From Saccoglossus kowalevskii (Eukaryota; Hemichordata; Enteropneusta; Harrimaniidae): 20,600 nucleotides of DNA. The notes under the pieces were generated by a model. It worked only from the letters and a program-made list of their open reading frames with translations. It had not been told where the DNA came from and did not search any database. The stretch's first letter is position 1. The number at the start of each line of letters is the position of its first letter. Made by a program: the position numbers and the translations under genes. This document shows positions 1 to 10,338 of this stretch, one piece after another. Location: positions 790,795 to 811,394 of the forward strand of contig NW_003137828.1 of assembly GCF_000003605.2 (NCBI RefSeq). The letters are read 5' to 3'.

Positions 1-830
1 GTTTACTATAACCAGAACGCTGTACTGTCTTTACTTTCAGGTTAGTTCTTCCGCCGATTTCTCGCAACCAACAACGTAATTTTTTATTTGGGATTTCGAG
101 AAACATAACATGAATCGTTATGGCATTCATAACACAACACCTCTCCATGTTTCAACTTTTAAGCAGTCAGTTAACAAGGTATTTCATAGTAGCATTTCTA
201 TGGGATTGACGTACTAGCATGAATGGGTTCAATTATTAGTGTTCACTGATGACGTCATTTGACTGGCCCTCTAGAGGCGAAATGACGCCAGGAAAAGCGG
301 ACGTTGTCGTCTGCTTCACAGCCCGTTTTATACCCGATATTTAGGGCATTTCGCAGCACATATAAGTTATTTTTATCGACAGAATTCATTCATAGATCTC
401 AGATTTCATGTACAGAGTGTCAAAAGCCACACCTCTGCTTCCCTTTAATAAATGTATCCTATCTACAGTAAGCATGCTGAGTACGCGGTCAAAATGGCTA
501 GGTATTATGCAAGGTCGAAATTTGCCCATCCTGTAAAAAATGATAACGATCATATAATCATAAAAGCAAGAAATGAGCAAGATATTTTGACGGAGGTTGT
601 TATCGATTTCGCAAACTTTAGGGCGGAAATGGTGATAACACCGACTGTTTCTATGACAGAGATGAGGATCATACCTTCCAGATGACGTGTCCCTACTTGA
701 TGCCATATCACGACCTTACTTATTCTCGTTAATATGCGAATCAAGTACTACACATTTATTATTGATCAATAAATATCATATTAATAACACAAATCTGACC
801 AGTAGCTACCAGTATACTATAGTAGAGTGG
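1..830. other. Intergenic upstream region, no supported gene
   Basis: This AT-rich stretch precedes the mucin promoter. Short open frames occur on both strands between about 386 and 744. They overlap each other, have no recognisable domain, and lack paired splice signals that would join them to the mucin gene. A perfect CRE-type palindrome, TGACGTCA, is seen at 250-257, but nothing ties it to a promoter here. I see no RNA gene or intact mobile element. It may hold distal regulatory sequence of the mucin gene; that is inference. Confidence 0.5.
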
Positions 831-895
831 TGACGTCAGTTGTCGTGAGTATATGTATATATAAACATCTCGTATAAACTTCTCAGCTCATATTA
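831..895 (+). promoter_or_regulatory. Putative core promoter: CRE, TATA box, initiator-like site
   Basis: A perfect CRE palindrome TGACGTCA lies at 831-838. It is followed by TATATAAA at 858-865 and by initiator-like sequences with candidate start adenines at 885 and 890, that is 27 and 32 bases after the first T of the TATA box. This is the normal spacing for an RNA polymerase II TATA promoter. The signal-peptide ATG of the mucin gene follows at 1000, giving a 5'UTR of roughly 110 bases. TATA-like strings are common in AT-rich DNA, so the support comes from spacing and position rather than from the motif alone. Confidence 0.55.
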
Positions 896-989
896 CTGGT
901 TATTTGGACGTGTGAAGGCACACTTTTTAAAGGTACATATCCCTGCACAATACGCATCCCGGTAGTAATCATTCCTACAGACGTAGACC

Positions 990-1013
990 ATGCAGCAATA
1001 TGATTTGCTTTAA
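990..1013 (+). promoter_or_regulatory. Overlapping upstream ORF in the 5'UTR
   Basis: An ATG at 990-992 with A at -3 opens a seven-codon frame ending in TAA at 1011-1013. It overlaps the main ATG at 1000-1002, in a different frame. The main ATG also has A at -3. If transcription starts near 885-890, scanning ribosomes meet the upstream ATG first, which would lower translation of the mucin frame. The effect is inferred; the two overlapping starts are seen directly. Confidence 0.5.
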
Positions 1014-1085
1014 TAGTTACTTTATAATCGTCTGTTTCGCCGCTGTTGTCGTGACTGCAAAATACGAATACCCACGAGAAACATT
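1000..1085 (+). CDS. Mucin exon 1: start codon and signal peptide
   Basis: The frame from ATG 1000 encodes a short polar start, a strongly hydrophobic core (residues about 7-18, with [11 protein letters not shown]) and a small-residue cleavage region ending VTA at residue 20. A charged KYEYPRE segment follows. This is a typical secretory signal peptide. The exon ends at GTAAGT (1086) in phase 2, leaving TT to be completed by T of exon 2 as Phe. The next exon with a matching phase and an open frame is at 1742. The link to the rest of the gene rests on phase agreement, the downstream need for a signal peptide, and the promoter just upstream. Confidence 0.75.
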
Positions 1086-4000
1086 GTAAGTAGCGTTCAA
1101 TCTGCTCGTACTCCTTGGCATCCCTTAGCCTTTAAAAGCTGGCCCAACACAATATAGCGTTTTCAGATATTATATAGACAACTTAAAAATCGATGAAAAG
1201 TTCATATTTCAACCAAATGTACCTTCTTATTTGACTGCAATGTAAAAGTTTCTCCGCTTGGAAATCCGGTTTGTTCCGTCTAGTGAGAAGTTGACCATTG
1301 TCGCGAGAGGGAATTGTTCGTGAATTTGAGTCTATTTGTCGTATTGTGGAAGAAATTGTTACAACTATATATTCTGACGAGAGTAATTTACATATTTTAT
1401 CACATTGGGATCTACTGAATCAAAAACAAACCTTGAACTAGCAAAGGAATTGTCCGGTAATACAAATTTCCCAAGTTATACCTGGTGCCAGTCATCTTGT
1501 CGTCTTGACTTTCGTATGATTACCGTTATAGTGCTACTGTATCATACCAGTCTACAATGTTTACTGATAAACTGCGTTCGAGTATATGTCATAATAGTTA
1601 CATGTTGAATATGTGACTATGGCCTCGTTATTGTTATTATGCAATTCTATTTACTGTGTCTAACGAGAAAAGACTTGGATTTGTATTACAAGTATCTGCT
1701 GTAATGTTAAAACAACTAATTTCCCCCGTTTTCTACATTAGTAACGACGATGAACTAATTGACCAGTTGGCATTACTTGCCGGGCGCAGCCAAACAGGTA
1801 AGTCTTTTTCACACGCATTGTATACGTGGTTAAAAATTGATCATCATATCATATCATATCATATACCTCTTACCGATTAGAATATTTACCAATTGCAGTC
1901 TTTATATATGGTATATTTTATCTGTATTATTACCTTGTTGAAGCGATATCACGAGGTTTCCATGACGATAAAGCTTCGAGTGCGTATATAAACAGAACAA
2001 TTTCAGCTTGATTATTTAAATTTTAGGTGTGGCAACAAATCAATTTACATCGCACATAAGGTGTAAAATATCAAACACCGAAAATAACAACTCCGTTGCT
2101 GTTGAAGTGTTAATATTGTTTCAGAATGGTAAAAAATATATTTTGTCCTCCAAGACAAAAACAATTCACACCTTACCCATTTGTTAAAAGGTTCCTTGTC
2201 TGCCAAAAAAAAATCATTTAGCCGTCGAAGACAGCCACTACCACAGTGACTGTGAATCACGTTGACCAACGCCGTCGGGCGGTTTTATGTTCGATTGAAT
2301 CATGACGAAAATAAAACCAAGGTCATTTACATTTACTATAGGAATGTCTTGGAATCCAGCGATGTAATAACATTGCAGGCTTTTCAGGTGGCAACCCCTT
2401 AGTTTGCATGATTTGGTGGCGTATATTACGTACATGGGCCGTACAGCTCACTGACTTTACTGCATATGTACCAATGCTGTTTATTAGTGAGTTTGACGGA
2501 GTGTCTTGTTTTCGACAACTCGCCCACTGAGACAACCCTGACCCTAAGGACTCGAGGCAAATTGCCACAATCCACCATGAGGAAGTAACTGATCGTCAAA
2601 TAAATTTGAAACGTTGTTAACTGGAAGTGAGCATACACTCGAATCGGTGTGTAAATAGTAAACACAATAACGAAGTTATTAGATATACCGAATATAGCTG
2701 AATGATCCATTTTTAACATTGATTAAACATAATTTAAAGTGGAAACATACTACATTTTGATACTTACGTGTTTGAGACGCAATTAATAATATATACATAT
2801 CCGTAGATTTGTTTAAACGTTTCATAAAAACACAGCAGTGTATTGAATGTCATATACGTTTTCCTTATCATTGACATTCCTAAGATAAAAGTTTAACAGT
2901 TTAACAACACACCAATCTTAAGTGTTTTTCATGAATCGGAAAGTCATATAAGGTATCACTACAAAAACAGAACAAACAATGTACCATGACACGTGTCATT
3001 GATAGATGGTACAAGGACTACTTTGAAAAGTAAGATACAATAATGAACTTGTGTTTGGACAGATCTGATACGTCGCACAATACGTCACGGCTATACTATT
3101 AATTCTGAATCATGCATGGCATGCACGTTTTATGGGGCAATAAACTGCCCGAATATATCACGATTTTTTTGGGGGACAGTGTCCGCAATGTGGCAACCTA
3201 ACCAACCAAACCCTATTATTAGTAGACGATCCCAATCATAAATCTCGTAAACAAACCACATGTAAACGACGAGACATGAACACCGTGAGAATGTTTAGAC
3301 GAACCACAGGTAGACGACGAGACATGGACACCGTGAGAATTCTTAGACGAACCACAGGTAGACGACGAGACATAGGCACCGTCAGAATTCTTAGACGAAC
3401 CACAGGTATACGAAGACATGTGGGCAACGTGAGAATCCCGGATCGAATAACAGATAAACGACAGATAGCGATATCGGTGAAGCTAGGTAAAACATAGTTT
3501 GAATATAACACAAAAAGTATATTAAAACCATCTGTCTTCGACAATTCGTCAAACAATGTGTTTACCATAATTGCAGTGCCTTGTAGTCGTGTGGGATACA
3601 CATCAATAAAATGACTGTTGCAAAATGTTGGGATTTATTTTGAAAACTAGCAGCCTGTCGGCTGAGATGGCTCCGCTGTTAGCAATGCACATTTCAATTA
3701 AAGAACAGAAGATATCATCAGAAAATGAACAATATTTATAGTATTAAAGGAATCGAACTTGCTGTTTTCAACAGCAATTCGAAAATATAACTTTTTATCA
3801 AAAATATTCATCAAAACTAGATAATTGAAGAAAAAAATCATCACGAAATGAACAAATCTGAGAGAGGTCTACCTGTAGTATCTAATAGTATATATAATAT
3901 CAAAGCAATTGGACTTGCGGTTTTTAACAAGAAGTCGAAAATATCACTTTTACCAAAAATAACCATCAACATTAGAGAATTAAAGATATCATCACGAAAT

Positions 4001-7000
4001 GAACAAATCTGAGAGAGTTCCACATTTAGTATTTACATATGTAATATCAAAGCAATCAGACTTGCGGTTGTTAACAGCGGAGCTAAAAATACAGTGTGCA
4101 AGTACTAAATACGATTTTTATTCATTCAAACAAAATATTTATAAATTCATCATGATAATAAATGGGTAAGGTATACATGATTTTTCTTTTGTCTAGGTGT
4201 TTTAATAATGAATTCGCTAACTGATGATGATTAATTTAGCTTTAGTTTATGAAAATTATCACAATAGTTGACACTTTAAGTTCTTAACTATCATGCATTT
4301 GGGTCATGAAATAATCTAATGGTTATGTGCGAAATACTGCAAAACTAACAGAATTGTGCAAAAGCCTGCAAAGTAAAAATAATTTTAGTTGGCAAAGCCA
4401 ATTACGAGAAAAAGGTCTGTCAAAATGTAACTAATCATTTTTGCAAAAAACACTGATCACAAAAAACGCCCATCGCAGATTAATTGTCTACTTTAATACA
4501 TTTGTTCTATGTTTTTATTCATTCCAGAGACCTTCCAAGCAAGAGCGGCGCCGTTGATTCCTAGACCGCCACCACCGGTGACTACTATAATTCCAACTAC
4601 AATGCCCACTCTTCCAGTGACACTAAAACCAGGTAGTCGACATCACGATGCACATGTGAATTTGAAACATAATTTTTGAAGAAAAATAACATTTAAAAAA
4701 ATATAACTTTGAATAGAATGATTTATGTGATAATACATTCTGATAGAAGTAAAACATTTGTTTTGGACGAATGTGTACAGAAACATTCTGCGCATACGTC
4801 TCGAATTTACCTATACACACAGAAGCGAATATTAATATGTTTGCAGCCAAAATCATATATATTGTTTTTTTAATGATAAACCATACCCTGATGTTTTAAT
4901 GAATAAATTTGGCAAGAGTTCCTTTTGTACCCCCCATCCCTAACCCTAACTCTAACTGTCTAACACTCACTCCCAGTTACCCAATTAATTTGTATATGCC
5001 CCCTCTAGATAACTATAGATGTCCTTAGGAGGGGCATGTACAATTAAATGGGGAGTGCTGGAGGGTAGAGGTAGGATTAGGGTTAGTGATGGGGGTACAA
5101 AAGGAACTCTTTTCATACATTTTAATTGAAAATGCTCAAAATACTAATTGTTATCCTATTTACCTCTTAATATTAATTGGAGTTCCTTACATTCCTTACT
5201 GCTCGATCGACGAACTCTCGTGTGAAAACCATGTGTTGCGTAGAATAATCCAGCCTGACATTGATATTACGTAAAGTATAGCATATTATCTAACGATTAC
5301 CTAAATCTATGTTTTTATTGGCAGCGCTTCCAGCCACAGGTTACTGTACTTCATGGGGTCAGAATTCCTATCGTACGTTTGATGGTCACGTATACTCCTT
5401 CGAAGGCATATGCAGCTACGTTCTTGTAGCAGATTGTTTCAGTTCTTCATTCGAGATATTCATCACCAATAGTCGATCCTGCTCTCCTCCATACGCGGGA
5501 TGTGAACGTAGTCTGATGGTTGCCATTGGACAGTTGCAAACATTACACCTGTATCGTCAAAATGATGAGCCGATAGTGACGCTAGACGGCGCCGATTTAG
5601 CATTGCCGGTTGATGTCAACGGTTTAGTTATTGAAAGCGTTACCGGGCATATCCTCGTTCGCAGCAGCGTGGGATTCAAACTTATTTGGGATGGAGCAGA
5701 AGGTGTTTATATTGAGATATTGAGCAGCGATCTATACGACAAAACGTGTGGACTGTGTGGCACGTATAATAATAATACTTTTGACGATTTTACCACCTCA
5801 TCAGGCAAAGTGTTGACTGCCGGACAGGAGACTGCATTTGGTCTTTCGTGGAAATATCCTGACGGTAAAATATACTCATTTTTTGTTGTTGAAATCTTAC
5901 TTACGCACGTGCGTACTTATTGTTGGTAATGCTTGGTCAGATCTGAATTCCGAATATTACAAAAAAATGTTGTAAAACTGTCATGTTGGCGAACCAAATA
6001 AGGTTAATTTCTAGAGCATAATGTTGTCCGGAAAAACGTGGAAGCATTTGCTATTATGTAAGTCGAGTGCAATCTTACACGTAAACTTTTTAGTACCCGT
6101 TCGGACGCAGTCCGAAAACGGGGACTTATGTTTTGACTTCCGTGTGTCCGTCCGTCCGTCCGTGCGTGCGTGTGTGCGTTCGTCCGGATCTGTATCTTAG
6201 AAATGCCTAGACCAATCACAATCAAACTTCACACATACATCATACATGATAGTATACATATGCACGTCAATTTGTGTCACGATCTGATTCAAGATGGCCG
6301 AATGGCGGCCATTTTTGTGCTAAAAAAATCATCAAAATCAAGCATTTCTCGGCTGTTTACAGATGGATTTTGTTCAAACTTGGTATATACATTAGACATT
6401 ATGGGACCTTGATGCAAATAATACTGTTTTTCAGACTGGCGGCCATTTTTTTTAATGAATGTGGTTCTCGTACCATATCTCTGACTTGCTTTCACTGATT
6501 ATGTTTGAATTTTAAATTTTCATTATACATCATGTCATAGATAGATAGATAGATATATTGGTTTTGACGATCCTATTCAAAATGGCTAAATGGTGGCCAT
6601 TTTTGTGCTAAAAAATCATCAAATATCAAGCATTTATGGATGGATTTCGTTCAAACTTGGTACATATGTTAAACATTACAGGTTCCTGATGCACATCATT
6701 TATTTTTCAGATCGGATTCAAAATGGTTGTCTGGCGGCCATTTTGTTTTAATGATTGGGCTTCTAGAGACATATCTCCTACATGCTTTGACTGATTATAT
6801 TCAAATTTTATATATTCGTTATACATCATGTTATATATATACATGTATTCAAAATGGCTGATTTTGAATGCTGTTCCAGAGCAATATCTCTCAATATGGA
6901 CAAGTACTTTTTTGACGATCAGATACAATTGTCAATCAATTTAATGTTAAAAAATCATATTCCTGACATGGTTATATTCCAGCTATATTACTATAATCAA

Positions 7001-10000
7001 AACTATATATCTTAAATTTGATAACTAACGGGGACTGTGCCATGCATGGCTTGTTTTTTAAGTTTTCGTTTGTTTGTTTATTGATTACTCAGCATCGTGT
7101 CCTGATATTCCCCCCACACCTACACGATGTACTGATACTGTCATACCACCCGAACTAGCGGAGCAGTACCAAGACGAGATCGAGATACAGGATTATGCCA
7201 GGGATGTCTGTTCGTTACTTGATGACTCTCCTTTTAGTATATGCCATTCGGTAAGCTTGACAAACCATATCATTTGCGGGTTTGTGTCCTTGATGTGTTT
7301 TTTTCAGATTTGCACTTTTGCGATTTACTAGGTAGAAGTACTGATCTATATTTCCAAATTATCTAAAATTAGGGTATTCTAATTACAGGATGACCGAAAC
7401 CATCGCATATTTGTCAGTTGTGTACAATTCTGAAGCGACAGAATGCATATTGCTCGTGATTGATGTGCTTTTTTCCTAGCCTGAGTACCACCTGGTTTTA
7501 TAGTGACAAATTGTTTGAATAACTTTCCTCGATAACTGTTCATGTCAGTTTCCATTCATTCATTCAGTTCAGTCTATTCCAATAACGAGCGCGCATTATT
7601 GTCAAATTTAGGGTTGATCTTTTTAGAAAGATTATCGAAGAGTTGTGTTAAATGTAACATGCCAAACAAAAAAGACGAAGAACCTCTACAAATTGACTCA
7701 TCTGAAGTGTTTATCGAGATAATATATTGTGAATATGTTTTTAAATGATTGCATTAAACAAAGAACTAAGCTTTGATCACAATTGTGTATGGACTAATGA
7801 TTAGTTTTACACAGCATTGACAAATGTACTTTTCTACATTATCCCAGGTTGTGTCTCCGCTACCGTACATTGTGGAATGTGAGAAGGATGTCTGTGCATG
7901 TAATATCAGCAGACAGGATTGTATGTGCAGTACTTTCACCGCCTATGCCAAGGAATGCACTAAACGAGGGCGTCCTCTCGATTGGAGAAGGCCTGATTTG
8001 TGTGGTAAGCATTGGTTACTTTCATTTCCTGAGTTGAAGGGAGTGTCCACGTTGGCGGCGACCATGAAAACTTACAGTTGTGTATACAATATTTGTATCC
8101 AGACTGTAGTCAGGCGAGGATTTACAAGTTATGCTGCACCAGACTACTATTCTCTTTTAGTGTGAGAAGGGCTTGGTTCGACCCGCAAATGTGAGAAGTC
8201 TGGTTAACTACCTTTAAACAGGTGAACGACTACACAACCAAACGTAGGAAGGGCACATGACATTTTGTGGGAATACGGTGCGCTATATAACCATATACAA
8301 CAGATGAGTTGGCCCAAATCGTATCTAAACTTATGTGTAACCAATGTTCTGGTTTGACAGATTTACAATGTCCCGATGGTATGACTTACGATAACTGTGG
8401 AACCACGTGTCCACAAACCTGTCGCTCTGCAATGTATAATTGTGACGATAACCACTGTTTAGAAGGCTGTCATTGTCCACCTGGAAAGTACTTGCACGAA
8501 GAACAGTGTCTGCCAAGGTCAGAGTGTCCTTGTATTTACCATGGGATAGAATACAAACCTGGATCCACTATACGCCATGACTGCAACGAATGGTAAGACA
8601 GCGACTCTTAATGACGTCATAATATGAGGTTATTACGAGGAAACCTCAAAGTATGCCAGGAAGACAGCGGCAGTATTAACCGACCGCGCAAGCGCGTAAT
8701 GTCTGAGTGCATACTTTGAGGTATCCTCGTAATAACCTTATTATTAGACATCTTTTCCTTCCAAGGATACATCATGGGAATGCCGAAATCCAAAAAGTTT
8801 AGAACAGAATCAGCGAACTTCTTTGTGTGGAGTCCGGTCAAACTCCAATGGCTGCCATGTTTGTTTTTATTATTAGAGGACGCTTACGCGCGTAATCATT
8901 TCATATTTGGAATTCGCATTTCCTTATATGGTAGGATGAAAATACCCCGTAAAATACGGCAAAATTACGACACGCTGTAACTTATGGCGTTACGATGACA
9001 GATGTATAATAATATAGATGTAAACTACTATGGTCACTGTTGATATTCGTAGTGTATATTACGTAATTAATGTGGCATTCGGTCTTATTCGAGTATTCGG
9101 CAATAGTCTCAAATGTCGTGATATTGTCAACATGGTCATTGCCAGCTATCTTTAAGGAACGTGTGCTCATATTGGAGTCACTAAAATATTACCTTGACAT
9201 ATAGGGATTGCCTCAACTAACTAATCATTGAATAAATAAAAACAATACATTTAAGGTCTAATATTTATGGAAGAAAGAATAACGCACTATTTTGTGTTAT
9301 AAATCACCACTATATGAACTAGAGAGTTTTTATGACGTCGTAGCTTAACATTATCACATGACCATGTAAACCTCTATTTGTAATGAGATTTATTTCAACA
9401 AAAAGCCTCAAAATTTAATGTTTTATGTTTAATTCTGATGATGATGACCGCCACAGCCTTATATTGGATTCGGAGTAGGATCCAGACGCAGTAATATGTT
9501 TGGTAACTTGTCATAGACTCCATATCCAATATGGAGCTGTGGGTGAATTATTGTAGTTTAAATAACAAGGCAAGAATGGGCATATGCCAATGACGTAGTC
9601 TGCATATTATTTAAACAAAATTCTCAGCCGAGCCATGTTATCACGCAATACGGGGAAACTATAAAACCACGTGCAGTATTAGGTTGAGAGGAGATAAGTA
9701 GTAAAGTGTGGTTAGTGTCGTGGACCCCCGTAATTTAGTTACGCATAGACGTTCACGGACAAAGGACTGGCAACAAACACATGTAAATTTCAGTGAAAAT
9801 GACCAGAATGTCTTAACCTTAAAGCTTAATGGTCGGTACGTTACAGATGCGATGAAACATTGAATATTGATGAGTCAAACTCATACAATCGTGTTCGTAT
9901 ATCTGTATATTGACTTCAAGCACTGCCCATTTATCATTTGATAACAGGACTGCAGGCTGTACCGATTGACCAATGGGATTTCAAGGCGTTTCAAATACAA

Positions 10001-10243
10001 TAAAACAACTTTTATCTTCATCGCTTGATTAATATGTTTACTTTTGCATTTTTAGCCGATGTATTAGTGGGAAATGGGATATGTGTACTAATTATATATG
10101 CCAAGGTTAGTTTTCTCTACGGTATGTGTATATGCAATTCAAGATAATTATTGACGTGACTCCATAATTCAAATTCTTAAAGTATAAAATATAAAAAAAA
10201 AAATAATTAAAATAAATAAATTATTTATTTTATATTTTTTAAT

Positions 10244-10338
<95 letters not shown>

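Larger units (their letters stand above)
1798..4527 (+). other. Intron 2, long, repeat-bearing
   Basis: This 2.7-kb intron holds an ATATC microsatellite (1844-1864), a 48-bp minisatellite (about 3240-3480) and a degenerate tandem array (about 3665-4090). Overlapping minus-strand open frames at 2045-2719 show no recognisable protein family. The remainder is AT-rich without visible features. A small exon with phase 1 at both ends could hide here. Confidence 0.6.
6089..7055. mobile_element. Dispersed-type repeat with internal ~285-bp duplication
   Basis: A GTTCGGACGCAGTCCG palindrome near 6100 and AACGGGGACT near 6116 open the element, and AACGGGGACTGTGCC recurs near 7027. Inside, a unit starting at GATC-ATTCAA-ATGG (6281) is repeated from about 6566 and again, truncated, near 6847. 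Each full unit has paired ATGGCxG and GGCGGCCATTTT blocks, the line TTCAAACTTGGTA, and CATTATACATCATGT-like ends. This has the look of a multicopy non-autonomous repeat. No open frame of transposase kind is seen. Confidence 0.6.
5865..7092 (+). other. Intron 4, mostly a dispersed repeat
   Basis: Most of this 1.2-kb intron is a repeated element (about 6089-7055) with TCCG and ATAG microsatellites. The short flanks on each side show nothing. Open frames inside it are by-products of the repeat. Confidence 0.65.
8593..10055 (+). other. Intron 7, with two foldback elements
   Basis: This 1.46-kb intron holds foldbacks at 8619-8744 and 9451-9542. The remaining sequence has no supported exon. Open frames around 8617-9170 are on both strands, cover the foldback, and carry no domain. 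Confidence 0.65.

Noticed and set aside
386-744. Short open frames on both strands upstream of the promoter
   Set aside because: They overlap each other, have no recognisable domain and no splice partners.
2045-2719. Four overlapping minus-strand open frames in intron 2
   Set aside because: They lie in different frames over the same bases, and I could match none to a known protein or transposase family.
4925-5085. Interstitial telomere repeat (CCCTAA/TTAGGG)
   Set aside because: Only about two units occur in each arm and they are mirror copies within a foldback element, so they are better explained as part of that element.
6004-6928. Open frames inside the intron 4 repeat as a transposon protein
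   Set aside because: They are short, on both strands, and made of microsatellite or repeated sequence without a catalytic motif.
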